NCBI RefSeq assembly: GCF_000346465.2
Contig: NC_034009.1
Coordinates: 44,980,240-45,044,239, forward strand
DNA length: 64,000 nt
Origin: Prunus persica
Lineage: Eukaryota; Streptophyta; Magnoliopsida; Rosales; Rosaceae
Direction of reading: 5' to 3'
In this document: positions 13,501 to 26,059 of the stretch, piece after piece
Position numbering within the stretch: the first letter of the stretch is position 1
How the letters are laid out: each line of letters begins with the position of its first letter
The notes under the pieces: generated by a model
Seen by the model: only the letters and a program-made list of their open reading frames with translations
What the model was told of the DNA's origin: nothing
Databases searched by the model: none
Translations under genes and position numbers: made by a program

Positions 13501-16500
13501 AGTCTAGTTAGTTGCACCAGTCTTGCAGTATAACAATCATCTTGTTATGTCTAATATCTATTTTTTCCCCTCTATTTGTTGAACTGGAATGTATAATAAT
13601 CAAGAAATAAGCTATTTTGGACAGTTTCTAGTTGTTTGTCATTAGTTTCTGTGGCCCTGTGTTATTCAAACTAAATGTTATTATATGTATAGACCATTCA
13701 TGAGACGTCAAAAAGTTTTGATATTTCGTTGTGTTCTCATTTTAAATGAAGGTGTGGTGTGCTATCTTTCATTTGCTGCTATCCTTACATGCCATTGGGT
13801 GTTTATCCTAAAATGTATGACATGCTGAGATCAGGTACTTGATTATCCTACTGACAAAGAAAATAGAATGGATCAGATGGGCAACATTGTGAAACAGAGA
13901 AGAAAAACTAAAGCTATTACTGAAAAAAGTATTAGAGACGAAGCAATGGGTAGAAGGAAGATGGCGAAAGAGGAAAGGATACGCCTAATGGAAGAAAAGA
14001 ATCTAAAGAAGCAAGTAAGTTGCTATTTACGGTCTTTACCCAATTCTTGTTAACAGAAAAATGAAATAATCGAGATTAATGAAAAACAGCAAGAGAAGTT
14101 GCAAAGAGCAGCTCTGAAAGCTGAAGCAGCAGAGATGAAAAAGATTCAGAAAGAACAACAAAAGCGGGAAAAAGGAAAGTTTGCTGTGAAATCCATAGTG
14201 GCTGAGATTGACCTTAAAGTAGTGGAATTGGGGTCAGTTGGAGGTGTGCTCTTCATATTCTTCACTTTCTTTTTCCGTATAACATCATATCTGGTAGCTG
14301 AGATATATAAACTTTTGTGGTAGGAAATCTGCTTACAAGGTTTGCTGAAAGAGGGATCACATACCGTATAACATCAAATCCAATTGAAAGATCAATTGTC
14401 TGGACCATGACTGTTCCAGAACATATTTCGCAGGTAATAAGTGTATGAAATTGAAGAGTTTTGTAAGCTCCGCCAATATAAAGTATTTTTCTACTAGCAT
14501 TATCTCCTAAACTTCATAATAGGAAAATTAGCTGGAATTAGATTTATTTTTGATATTTTCTGGTAGGGTTGGAACTTTTTTGCCCCCCCCCCCCCCCCCC
14601 CCCCCCCCCAAATAGATCATAATAGTAGGTAAATTCATTTTTCACATAAAAAATATAAACCCTGATACCAAAGGTTTATTGTGAGTTGAAGATTCGCTCT
14701 TAAAGGATCATGATATAGTGATTAGTTACTGGGGTGCATCTTTATGCATTGTGTGTGTAGGTAGGCCCGGATCATTATTTTGAGGATATAATTTTTAGCA
14801 TATATTAACCTCACAGATTGCTATTATTTTTAGCATATGTTAATCTCAATATCTAATTGCAGAGTTCTCCTGAACGAATAGAGATTCAATATGTATTGCT
14901 CGTGTATGAAGCTGAAGAATTTTGTAACCTTGTCATCAATGAATCTCTCTTGGACCATGTTTTTAGTGTTCGAAGTCGTTATCCATCCTCTACAGTGTGT
15001 TATCTTACAAATAGGTTGATGGCATATATTAATAAAAGGTGAGAGATTAATGAAAACAGGATTTTACCATTGTGCATATGTAGTTCATTTTAATTATGTA
15101 AATATATGTGTTATATCATAGTGATGAATTTTTACCATGCCATCTCATTCATTCATCTTCCGAAACTGTTCTATGTATTCTTCTTAGACGGATGCTGCAG
15201 AATTGTTATCCTGATTTAGATAAACAGTCTGCGCATGATGTTACTAACATCTTTATCTTATACTGTTCTTTTATTTTTCTTGCGGTCTAGGTTGCTTCTT
15301 CACTATGAGCATGCCTCTTTGTTTTTGTTTTCTATCATCAATGTGGTTCTAAATTCATGAATACCTACTAAATTAAGTAGAGAACAAAAGCTGTGTTATT
15401 AATATGGCTCTTAAGCTTAATTGCTCAAAGTGGTCTCAGCCCTCTTTATTCTTAATAAGTAAGTCTGCAGCCATTTCTTACACAACATAAATGAAACATC
15501 AAATTTGGATATACGAAGATTTTAATTTTGTGCTTGTGAACTTGGGTTCATTAAACAATTTTATGATGGCTCCACAAGCTGATTATCTAAGAACTTAAAT
15601 ATTCTTTTTTCTTTCAGTAGATAATTGGTATTTCATTCAAATGGAAGCGAGCAATAAGTAAAGATGAGCTGATTTCCAGAAAAGTCAAGCTTTGTTATTT
15701 TCTTTTCCTTGCTCTTTTTACTCTTTTTTTTAATTTTAAAAACAGGTGGAACTTATGCAATGTTCATTAAAATTACGTACCTTTTGAGTATTATCAGTTG
15801 ATTATAACTACCTGTTGAAACCGTGTTTTGTGCTCTTGTTGAAAAATCATATGAATTAAATGACTGAAATTGAAAGGATCTATTTATTTTGTGTTGACAT
15901 TCAATCCTGTATACTTGCTATATGAAATATACAATTTTTTGAGCTTTATTTGTTACAAATACACAATGTTTCCTCATTTATGCCCGTAGCAGTTGAATGC
16001 GTTTGTCACAAGCATGTGTTTTGTCACATTTGTTGGACCTCATAATTGTACTTAAATTGTTTCACTGTCTTCAGATGCAGTATGAACACATTGGTTTAGA
16101 ATGTAGTTTTTCCTGATAGATTATCAATTTGTTATTTATTTATTTCTTGATGCAAGTTTACCGTTTGTGATGAGCCTGGCAATTGAAATCTTTATTTTCC
16201 ATTTTCCTATACAATAATAGTTATTTCTTAGGTTTGTGCAATAGTCATGATGTAATGCTTCATCTCATGGAATTGTTTACAATGTTAGGGAACAAGAAGT
16301 GTACAAGAACCTAACAAAGGATAATGATTGGAGACGCCCGCCTGTTGAGGAGGTTGAACTACTAACAGAAAATGCTTCGGATTCCAACATTTCATTCATG
16401 TCTTGCAGAATAATGGATCTGTTTTTTAAATTAGTATTTTGACTTCTTCCTTTTTTTACCAGGTGCTGGCAAAATTGACCACTAATTTTTTTAAAGTACA

Positions 16501-16857
16501 TTCCAGGCAGTGCATAGATGAGGCTGAACTTGCTGAACACATTGTTGGTTTGACGTGCAGCCTCTCATCCTGCCAATTTAGGTGTTTGATCCATTTGTTT
16601 TTCTAATGAACTTAAAACCTTATAACAGTTTGAGAATGCTTTAAAACACATATCCCAGGGAAGACAGGTTTTCTAGTCTCAAGATTTGATATATACATCT
16701 ACATTGTACGCTTTTCTTTTTTGTTTAAGACTTTGTACGAGTTTCACATAGCTTCACCCAGTTTTTGAACATTGAAATTCAGTTTTCGCTCTGGTTTAAT
16801 ATCAACTAGGAATAGTTGTGTTTTCAGTAAAGTTTTTATTTCTATGTAAAAAGGACA

Positions 16858-16898
<41 letters not shown>

Positions 16899-19800
16899 CC
16901 TCTCTCTGCATTTTCATATTTTAACTGGTTACTGTTCTGATTCTACCTTTCCTTTATGAAATTGCAGAAAGAAGTTAACGAGACTGGACGTAAATGCTAA
17001 TGGACCTCTTATGATTAAGGACTGTGTTGACCGGAATATAATTAATAAGAGCGCATGGTGAGTAGTATGATGTTAATAGATAGAGACCAGTGATAAGATG
17101 AAGCTTTCTTCTACGGGTCTGAACTGAACTGCTTAATCATTGTTCCTGGCACCAAGAGTAACTGTAGCATGGACACATATTTTAATCATGTCCTATGGTT
17201 GTGTGGTTCTACTTGATATTTCATCTGGTGTACTTTCTTATTTCCTTGAGGGGCATTTGAATCTTTGACTTCACTTTTTGGGATCAAAGAGTCCCAATCC
17301 AGCTTTTATGACCCTGTGTTGCAAGGAGCACTATTTAAGTTTCAGGAGATCTAGATATAGGCTGATGAGTTTCCTTTGTCTCGTCTATTTGAGGAGGGTT
17401 TGATATGACAGGAAGGACAAGGGGAACCGTGATGAAAGTGAGAGGGTTGAGAGAAACCTACAAGCCTAGTTGTCTAGTTAGTTGGGACAATCTATCCTTC
17501 CTACAAGCCCTCCTCCAACCACTGCCTCGAAAGAACCATGGCCCCCTCAACTAAACTTGGATTTCCGGAATTCCACATATATTTATGAATTGAATTTCAA
17601 TTAATCTCCCAAACCCTAGCATGGCTTAGTTTCACTCAGTATTTTTCTTTCTCCCTATTCGTGTTCTCAACTACAGATGTCAAATCACTTTTAGCAGACG
17701 TCCGGAAAATATGTTGTTCAACAAGCCTTCTCTGTACAAAATACAAATTAATTTGGTTTGTCTGTTTTTCACAAGTTTTTCATTACTCTGCAGGGATTTT
17801 TATTTTATACCTAATACTAGTTTCTGCATCCAGGTTAAAAGCTTTGGTAGCTATCCCAAAGGTACAGCCACGGTTTGCTATTGCTATATGGAAGAAGTAC
17901 GCTACCATGAAATCTCTGTTGAGTGTTTACATGGATCAAAATGTATCGGTAAGTATAATATGCTTCAACCTGCCTGAAATATAAATGAACATTTGTTGAT
18001 TGATCTAACACTGTCTTCATTAGACCCATATGCACTTCAATTTAGGCGCATTTGGTTTCCCAGGAAGAAGTGAACGGATTTATGGCTATTGACAAGTCAC
18101 AGATCCATATTATCTTGGAATACAGTTTTCTAGAACGTTTTGCTCATCAACCTAATGGGATGATATTTGACAAGTTTTGGAACCATTTTATAAATTTACA
18201 TTAGTTCAGTTGATTGCTGCTATGGTCTGCAACGGCCTCCATTTTGATGATGAATTTTTTGTGAACTGCAGTGCTAACACATCTAGTTTCCTTAGGTGTC
18301 TAAACACACCCTTTTTGTGTTTTTCCGACATTAAATATATATTATAATGTTTCTCTTTTGCCCTTTTCATTTTCCATGGAAACTAGATGGAAACCTTCCT
18401 TAATAAGTTAAAAGCATGAACATACTGTAGGTCCTGTAGGAATCTCAAGGGCTTGTTTTGGAGATGTGATGGAGGAGCAGCATCTACAAGTCTCCCTCTC
18501 CAGGAGTACTTGGGCCCCGCTTGCCACCTATTTTAGGGTTCTAATTAGTTTGGGATTTAGGTTATGTTTGTTGTCTTTTATTTGTCTTGCTTAGGGTTTT
18601 ATGTTTTATGTTATGTGATAGATGATACTTACAGTCCTAGTGTTAAATAATCAGCACACTAGATCTTGTTCTTTAATGTAACCGACGGCAATAGACTAAA
18701 CTAGCAAATATTAGAAAACTTAGAAACACACAAGAATTATACTGGTTCGGCAGAACTTTTACCTACGTCCAGTTGTGATTTCTCTAGGTAGAGAAATCAC
18801 CGCTCCTTTGATTAATAATAGAGATTACAGAACTTTTGCAAACCCTAGAACTAATCTCAAAACTCTCAGCTGTCTCTGGCTGTTTTTCCTCTCTAAAATA
18901 AGCCCTGCCGCACCCTATTTATAGATATAGAGTTGGCTTACATGTCCCAAGGCTGATTGAATTCCTATTCCTAAGTGGATTAGGAAATTACACTTATCCA
19001 AATCCTAATAGACTTCTAGAAATCCAAACCTAAATTGAATAAGGAAAACTGAAATTCTTTCCTAATCCCTCTAGGACAATAATTGATATACCTCTAATTT
19101 TCCTAAAACAATCCTAAACCAATTAGGACATATTTGACGAGCCAAAATCCTAACACCTAGTGCTTTCAATTAGTAGCCAGGTTAGTTTTTAAAGAGAATA
19201 GGCTAAGATTTATTAGGTACTTTCATAATTAAGGCTAGCAGGCTAGGGGTGCTGTAATCCTAGTATAAATAGCCTATGAAGAGACTTTGTATTCGAGTTT
19301 TATTAATTTAATTCCAGAAATCATATTATAGAATTCCTGTAAGAGTTGCTTTGCCCTAGAACTCTTATTTTCGTTCGAACTGCAATTTTATTGCTTTATT
19401 TCACTATTTTTCTGCTGTTCACCACTGGGAATTTTTTTTTCAGCTGTGATTTGACGCTGTATAGCCAGGAGCTTAGTATATTTTTCTGGTATTTGCTGAA
19501 ACTGAAAGAAATTTTCCACCCTGAAATTCCGACTAGCTGATCTTGTTGTATTTATGAAACCAACTTGTTGATCTTGTCCAACATTAAAACAGTGAAAATC
19601 AAGTTCCACACACTTCGGGGTGTAGGATTGTTGTGATCCATTTAAATGGGCCCCCTTAGTGTTGCTATTCCCATGTCATTAACCATGAACATATTTGAGT
19701 GCTTCATGATCACAGATAGTTCCAATCTTGCTATGCTCTAATACCACTTTATAGGACCCATGGACAGAGTTTCCCTTGCAAACTGGCTTGCAAGGAAAGA

Positions 19801-20617
19801 CTGCCCATAGATGCCCGACTTTTCCAATGTGGGGGGATACTGGGATCTTGTCATTGTCACTATCCCCCCTTTTACCAAACCGGTTTGAAGGGATTTTGTC
19901 CAACTTTAGGTTCAGCTGGTTCTGCTTCCTGAATAGCCATTTATGGTTTGTGCAATGCAGATGACTACTGAGAAATATGTCTAATGACTACTCACCATTT
20001 ATGCGGTACAGCCATGAAATTCCGCTATATGTTAATTAGAATTATGATATGCCTGTTTTATGTCACTGTGAACAAAGTTGCTTTGTTTGCCTCTGTAAAT
20101 TATAATGATGTATAATTTTTTTCTTTGACCGAGTTAATTGATGCCTGTAAAAGTACACTGATTTGGAGGGTTAACTTGCAAGGTATATTTAGTTGAATTT
20201 GTACCCTCCTAATGCTTAGTGCTTTTGCAATATGCATTGATATAAGATAGATATTTGATTACATATATATATGTATGTATATACCATTTTTCACAAGGCA
20301 TACTTGCATTCAGCAGCTTGTACATTGCTATATCAAGGCAGAATTCAACACTTTTTTGTAGATTCTATTTACTTTGTTTTGTTTTTTTTTTGTTTTTTTT
20401 TTTTCAATTTTCTTGGTTGCTCTATATGAAATGACAGGTTCATCAAAAGGAATTTCTGCTGAAGGACCTGGTAACTGAAGGTTTACTTCGCGATGACAGA
20501 AGAGTGGGTGAGGTTTGTTCCAAGAGAGTGTACAGAATACTTATGGCACAAAGTGGATCCATTAAAACTGATGATGTTGAGGATGGTGCTGATTTGTTTA
20601 GGCGTCAACTGGATTAA
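10508..20617 (+). CDS. EME1: EME1, crossover junction endonuclease subunit
   Basis: It encodes the non-catalytic partner of MUS81; the heterodimer cleaves branched DNA such as nicked Holliday junctions and 3' flaps in the nucleus. Twelve exons join in frame: 10508–10829, 12185–12340, 12475–12554, 13835–14014, 14057–14243, 14324–14433, 14863–15038, 16289–16352, 16463–16581, 16968–17057, 17834–17948 and 20438–20617 (1,779 nt, 592 aa). The N-terminal half is low-complexity and acidic (VLSDEEEEEN at the start). A lysine/glutamate-rich coiled coil follows (about residues 200–285). Then comes an ERCC4-like fold beginning IVAEIDLKVVELGSVGG. The catalytic ERKxxxD motif of MUS81/XPF nucleases is absent, as expected for EME1. 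The C-terminal part (LKALVAIPKVQPRFAIAIWKK onward) is the helix-hairpin-helix region. The 2.5-kb last intron carries LTR insertions. All exon junctions keep phase and no stop is present. Confidence 0.93.
11256..11552 (-). pseudogene. RNase H-like (RVT_3) fragment of a LINE, in EME1 intron 1
   Basis: An antisense reading frame inside EME1 intron 1 contains LKWHSPQAGRVKTNVDGR, then GGLLRDSNGDWLGGFSVNIG. That is the start of the RNase H-like domain of plant LINE polyproteins, including the first catalytic Asp (NVDG). It stops after about 100 residues without the rest of the domain, so it is a truncated relic. It should not affect EME1 coding because it lies between donor 10830 and acceptor 12184. 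Confidence 0.7.
14583..14609. repeat. Poly-C run of 27 bases
   Basis: An uninterrupted run of 27 cytosines lies in EME1 intron 6, between the donor at 14434 and the acceptor at 14862. Such a homopolymer may be miscounted by the sequencing method. Confidence 0.95.
16861..16907. repeat. (TC)n microsatellite
   Basis: A nearly pure TC tract with one CCCCC interruption lies in EME1 intron 9, about 60 bases before the exon 10 acceptor at 16967. It extends the polypyrimidine character of that intron end. Confidence 0.95.
18530..19640 (+). repeat. LTR-like repeat, split by a solo LTR
   Basis: Plus-strand sequence around 19161–19560 has an LTR look: TATAAATAGCC near 19264, then GAGACTTTGTATTCGAG, then GCCCTAGAACTC. 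The same order (TATAACTAGGC, GAGACTCTTGTATTTAG, GCCCTAGAACTC) recurs at about 26850–26955, so both are copies of one family. The left part of this copy (about 18530–18640) is separated from the rest by the solo LTR at 18641–19155. No coding sequence was seen. The outer ends are not defined. Confidence 0.6.
18641..19155 (-). mobile_element. Solo LTR with 5-bp target duplication, in EME1 intron 11
   Basis: The 515-bp unit starts TGTTA and ends TAACA, and is flanked on both sides by CCTAG (18636–18640 and 19156–19160). No internal retrotransposon sequence remains, which is the mark of a solo LTR left by LTR–LTR recombination. The TATA-like ATCTATAAATAGG (minus strand, near 18925) sets its orientation. 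It sits inside an older LTR-like repeat. Confidence 0.85.
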
Positions 20618-21356
20618 ATAACTCCAGATTTGTCTATTACTTGTATTCTGCGGTAGCGCTCTGATTCCTTTTTGGTAAATGTTATTTTCAGAGCCTTAAG
20701 TAGTAGTTCTTGCTGTGTAAAGTACAACTCATTAATGTCAAGAAAAAATGTAAATATTCTTGCGGTTTTGGTATATCAAAGGGAAGAGAATTTAGACTTA
20801 GCACCTCATCGAATATTGGAAAAGGAGGTACCACTCATCAAGAGCTAGTTTGTTACAGTTGTAGACGAAATCGATCCATACTTTTGTGACGATGATGTAA
20901 ATGCAACATATTACTATGACTATTTAAAAACCAAAGAAAAGATTTGCGACGTGTGCTTGGCTGTATCACCCATTAATGGAAGTGAGTCTCCCAGTGGAGT
21001 ACATGTGCAGGTGACAATAGCTAAGCCTAAGACACAAAAGCAAATACACATCAGGTAATTTTGTGTCACGAATAGTATACCAACCTCATCATTTTAGTCC
21101 ATATTCTTCATATTAGATCTGTCATTCTTGTCGCCTTACCCAGTATATGTCAGTCTCGACTTCAAATTTTTGATTAAAATCAAAGGCAATATTGTCCAAT
21201 CACTCCATTAAAAAATATTTGTGTCCCGAATTGAACCGATCGGTGCTCATGCTTATTTTCACTGCAGGATAATAAGTTCCATGCATTGGGTACAATTGAT
21301 AGCACAAATGCGAAAATCACAATAGTTTAAGTAATTTGAACTATAGATGCAAATAG
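20618..21356. other. Intergenic region between EME1 and the first TNL
   Basis: The first 150 bases are probably EME1 3' UTR. The remainder lies downstream of the minus-strand TNL and may be its 3' UTR. No further gene or clear repeat was seen. Confidence 0.4.
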
Positions 21357-21527
21357 TCAAAGCTTTTCATTCAAAACCGAAAACTTTGGGGCACAACCGA
21401 GTATTTCACCCTTGGTGTCGACACTCCTCAACCATGAAGGAAAATCATTTGTAGGAAGAAAAAGGCAACCATTTCGGCACGCACTCCATCCCTACATGAT
21501 GTGCGGCAAGATTTAAACAAGCAATTA

Positions 21528-21598
<71 letters not shown>

Positions 21599-24500
21599 CT
21601 GTATGATTGCATCCTTAAAATCAGCAGTGAGATTGATGCACCATTCCATATGAACTCTTGTCATGGAGTTCAACGACTTATCCAAGCCTGGAATCTCAGT
21701 AAGTTTTGGGGAGCGATTAAGGTGCAATTCTCTCATGCACAACATTCTTGAAAAATTTGGCATTTCTTCCAATGCAATGCACTCATCCGCTTGAAGGATT
21801 TCCAGATTAGTTGGTAAATCTGGGATCGCCCGAAGGTTTGCGCAATTAGTCAATTGTAAACTTTGAAGCCTGGAAAGCCTACTAAGGGTTGGTAACCCAT
21901 TAAATACATTGCCTCTTAGATCTAACTCTTCTAAAGAAGTTAGATCCCCAAGATCTTCAGGAATTGCTTCATCAGTTAAGTTGCAGTCTGCAAGGCACAA
22001 ATATTTAAGGGTTTTCAGTTGTAGTATAGAATGGTGAATCTCAGACAAACTGTTGCAGCCTTGGAGTATCAATTTCTCGAGATTTGGGAGTTTTAAAAAG
22101 TCCGGTGATTGTTTCAGGCGATCGCAATAACCAAGATTAAGAAACTTCAACTTCTCAAGAGGCTGTGAGACAAAAAGGAAAACAAACGTAAAAAAACCAA
22201 CTAGATGAGAGAAAGCATGACATTGGTATTTAAAAAACCTGGAGGAAAGAATTAATAATTTGGTTGAGATTATAGTGTACCATGTCAGAATCCTTCCAAA
22301 CTTGTATGCAGCTATGACTCAGGTCGATATCAACTATGTTTGGTTGATTGAAATCTTCTGGTATGGCTTCTGGAGGAAACCCAGGCCAACACAACCATCT
22401 TAACCTTTTGGAAAGATGTTTGCAGTCCCCCGTGAACTTTACACCTTTGAGTTTGAGCAATCTGAGTCCCTGCATATTTTTCAATGCTTCTGCACTGAAG
22501 CTAGGCTCGTGAGATCCTTGCAAATCTAATGTGACCCCTTCAATTCTCTCTGTCCCCTGTAAGAAAAAACAAAAGGAAATAAGTAAGAAGACGCTAAATT
22601 GCAAGTGAAAAGATTATTTGTACACATGAAGCAAAGCCATAAATTGGATGTATGAACTAAAAGAGAGGTATAGGCAGCATTTATTATCTACTATCAGCTG
22701 CTGCGGTACCTCTAGATCAAATAAATATACTAGTTCTGTTTTACAAACTCTCTACATTGGTTAGGTATCTTTGCCAGCTTCTGGCGGCACAGGTATTACA
22801 TTTTCTTTATTGTATTTATGATAATTCAATCATTCAGTTTCTATCTTACACTTTCCTTTCTCTGCTTTATTTCTCTTTTCATTCAACCTGCAGTATAATG
22901 TTTGTTGACACATTCTGGGCTTACAATTTATGAGATAGGGATGCATATATACTTCTCTTTTATTACGTACATGCATTTAATCCAATTTGATTGTGAATGT
23001 ACTTACAGAATTGGTTATCAATACGTCTGTTACATCTTCAGGATCCCACAATCTGCTACGTTTTCCTCTGATGCCAGGAGATTTTTCACGTACGATTTCT
23101 CTGCCCATATCTCGAAGCAAATCATGCATCATCAGGTTGTTTCCTTCATCAACACTTACAAGGCATCGATCATGGAGTTCTCCAATTCCTAATAATGTAT
23201 CAAAATCACAACCATCCAATATTGCCGTGACATGGTCCTTGTTCATTCCAATAAAAAAACAACATATATCAAGGAAGATAGCCTGCACTTCATCATCAAT
23301 TAGCCCATCATAGCTTATTTTAAGCTTTTCCTGAATTTCCCCATGAGGCTTTCTTTTCAATTTACGCAATGCACTTCTCCATTCTCTTTTGGTTCTTTTA
23401 CATAAATAAGAACCTAAAACTTCAAGCGCCAGTGGCAAACCTCCACAGTATTCAACAACTTTTCTTGAAAGTTCAAGATATTCTTCATCGCTAGGATGAC
23501 GCTCAGTAAAGGCACGACAACATAGGAGTTGAAGAGCTTCTTCATTACTCATTGCTGGTGGAAAATATGTATCATCTACTTCAAGTATCCTTAGAAAATG
23601 CGCGTTTGTTGTTGTTATAATAATTCTACTCCCTGAACCAAATGAGTCACGTTTTATAGCTAACTCATCTAATTTTTTCCGACAATCAACATCATCTATT
23701 ATGACAAGTGCCCTTATACTGCTAAGTCTTTTTTTAATCTCCTTCGTCCCTTCAGCGATACTACGTACCTCTTTCTTGGCCGGTTTCAAGATATCACAAA
23801 GAAGTTGATTTTGCAATTTAACCATATCCCCTTTCCTCACTTTTGAAAGGAAACTTTTGCCTTCAAACCTTTGATGAAATTTGTTGAAGATGGCTTTTGC
23901 AACTGCTGTCTTACCCATTCCGACCATACCCCAAATGCCAATAATACGAACATCATCTGATCCTCCAACATTTAAATAGTTACTGACTTCTCGCACACGA
24001 GATTCTATTCCAATTTGGTTGGTGGCTACGTCTAAGCATGTGTTGTTCAGTTTTCTAGTGATGTGGTCGACAATTTTCCTTATAAATTTTCCTTCATACC
24101 TGGCAGTTCAAATTAAAAATTAAGTAAAGGTAAGTTTTAAGATTTATTATGCAGCTGCAGGATTAAACTCAAATTTGAACAGCTCATTGGCAAGGTGTAA
24201 ATAACAGATTCTAAGCCTTATTCACATTTGGTAATAGCAAGGAAGTGTGTGTGTATCCAGCAAAAACAAAAACAAAAACAAAAAATAGTTTGTGTAATTA
24301 CCCATCAGTGTTTCTAAGATTTGCACCAGCCAAATTTGCCGCTTCAGTAAATGCATATCTCCACCTCTGTACTTTATCTTTATCCTCACGGAAACGCTCT
24401 TCATGTCTCCGAAATGCTTGTGCAAAGCTACCAGTTTGTTTCCTGACATGAGTAGGATCAACATCGTAGAAAACTGGCAAAACCATTTGCCCCAATCTTG

Positions 24501-24825
24501 CTCTTCTACACTCCATGATCTTCTCCAGCTCCTCAAGACACCATGTGGAATCCGCATACCTCTTCGAGAAGACGATAACAGAGATCCTAGACCGTTCGAT
24601 TGCATGCTTCAGTTCGTCTGGTATATTTTCCCCTCTTCTTAGCTCGTTCTCGTCAATGTAGGCGTTGACCCCGTTGTCTTTTAGTGTCCAGTAGAGGTGG
24701 TCTGTGAACGTCTGGCGTGTGTCTATGCCTCTAAAGCTCAAGAACACGTCGTATTTCCAATGTTCTGTGGAAGAGGAGGGTGGGGATGAAGAGGAGGCTG
24801 CAAGGGCTGTACTGGCGACATCCAT
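21357..24825 (-). CDS. TNL disease-resistance protein, type A copy 1
   Basis: Intracellular TIR-NBS-LRR immune receptor. Five exons on the minus strand join in frame: 24302–24825, 23007–24099, 22281–22556, 21599–22162 and 21357–21491 (2,592 nt, 863 aa). The TIR domain starts at WKYDVFLSFRG (about residue 23) and keeps the Glu in WCLEELEKIMEC; plant TIR NADases use a Glu in this helix. P-loop GMVGMGKT is at 232–239, kinase-2 ALVIIDDVD at 305–313, GLPLAL at 395–400 and MHD at 499–501. An LRR region follows (LEKLILQGCNSL, LEELDLRGNVF, LQSLQLTNC). The last exon has GCLFLPTNDFPSWL, the start of the post-LRR C-JID domain, but stops 23 codons later, so the C-JID is cut short. Intron 4 begins with a weak donor followed by a long CT tract. 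Its start is conserved in the 54.5-kb copy. The pathogen recognised is unknown. Confidence 0.9.
21531..21596. repeat. (GA)33 microsatellite at a TNL splice donor
   Basis: On the coding (minus) strand the donor of TNL intron 4 reads ATACAG|GTT and is followed at once by about 33 CT units. If the intron is retained, translation stays open and adds a Leu-Ser repeat before a stop at about 21428. Confidence 0.95.
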
Positions 24826-24870
24826 GGATTGTTCTTGATAGAGGTTTGTGTTTTACACAGATGATTTGGA
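24826..24870 (-). promoter_or_regulatory. Conserved leader upstream of TNL type A copy 1
   Basis: Directly before the ATG the minus strand reads ATCTGTGTAAAACACAAACC, then TCTATCAAGAACAATCC. Nearly the same sequence precedes the ATG of the type A copy at 54518. The match shows the copies share upstream DNA as well as coding sequence. Confidence 0.75.
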
Positions 24871-25456
24871 AATGGAAATACCGCAAGTGAAGTCAACTCC
24901 TCGTTTCAGTCCACAAAGGTAAAGGAGCGCCCCACCAGCTTAGGCTACAGCATATAGTTTATTTTAGTTTAGTTTAGTTTAGTTGTTTTTTTTTTTTTGG
25001 GGGGGGGAGGGGGGGTTTGTTTTTATTTAAAAAAAGTAAAAAGTCATTCTAAGGGCAGATTTCAAATTTATGTCAAATCTCTCCCAATTTCGTTAAGTGT
25101 GAACCACTTGCTCATACAGATACATGGGTATTTAGCTCCACTCGAGCCAAATTCGCTCAAATTTTAACTAAGAGATGCATATTTGTTTGAAAGATTAATC
25201 TTCAAAATAGTACCTAAAAATGAGAAGAGCTCTAACTTGTATTTTACCATTAGAGGGACTCGAGCATAACCTCATCATCCAAGGGAAGGATACATGGTCA
25301 AAATTTAACAAAATTAAGAAGAATTTAATAGAAACTAAAATGTGTCTTTATTGCTTCGAACTGAAACTATAAAAATAAAATCAACAAAATTGAAACTAAT
25401 ATAGTTAAACCACTAGGCACTAATGTAGTGTAGTGTGTGAGTAAATCTCCAATTCC
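24871..25456. other. Intergenic, low-complexity DNA
   Basis: It contains repeated TTTAG units, a T run and a G-rich run (about 24960–25018), then AT-rich DNA. No gene was seen. It is part of the 2.4-kb space between the divergent TNL and TIR-VQ genes. Confidence 0.4.
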
Positions 25457-25479
25457 TTGCTACCTTTCACTGAAAAACA

Positions 25480-25781
25480 AAATAGCCCAACCATTCCCAC
25501 TCATCCACTTTTAAGCATCATATGTTGTTGTAAGCTAATGATCAGCAAGGAATGGCGTTGCTCTATTAATCATATCTACCGTGAGCAGAATATTGCTGCT
25601 GATGCTTTATCTGCTAGAAGCATCGATTTTGGTCCTGGGATTCATCTCTTTGAGACGGCTCCTGACTTCCTGAAGGATATTTTGTATGCTGATGCCATGG
25701 GTGTGTCCAGGCATCGTTTTTTTGCTGCTTAGGTGCTGCTGTGCTGGGCTTTTAGCCCCCCATGTTACCAAAAAAAAAAAA
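25480..25781 (+). mobile_element. LINE 3' end: RNase H tail plus poly-A
   Basis: The frame ends with ISKEWRCSINHIYREQNIAA, then DALS, then a tail reading FLKDILYADAMGVSR and a stop at 25730–25732. This is the C-terminal part of the RNase H-like domain of plant LINE polyproteins (HxYREQNxAADAL). About 40 bases later comes a run of 12 A at 25770–25781, as expected for the 3' end of a 5'-truncated LINE. I could not identify a target duplication. Confidence 0.75.
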
Positions 25782-25925
25782 CAAAATACGAGAGTTAATA
25801 GTGGTAAAATCCGCCAACTACTGGGACTGAAAGTAAATTTTTGCGTTTATTTTTTCTTTCTAAAATGGTGTTAACTTTTACCTTCTGCTATGTCTCTACA
25901 CTTTACCTTCTGCTATTTTGACCCC

Positions 25926-25961
25926 AAAAAATAAAAAAATAAAAAAATAAAAAAATAAAAG
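25926..25961. repeat. (A6-7T)n short tandem repeat
   Basis: Four or five units of AAAAAAT follow the LINE tail. No function is suggested. Confidence 0.85.
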
Positions 25962-26059
25962 CCTTTTCCTTCTGCTGTCTCGACCCTCGCGACCAGGTCA
26001 GCTTTCCACCTCTTCCTTCTTTCTCCTTTATTCCTATCTTGGCGTCACGACTCACAAAT

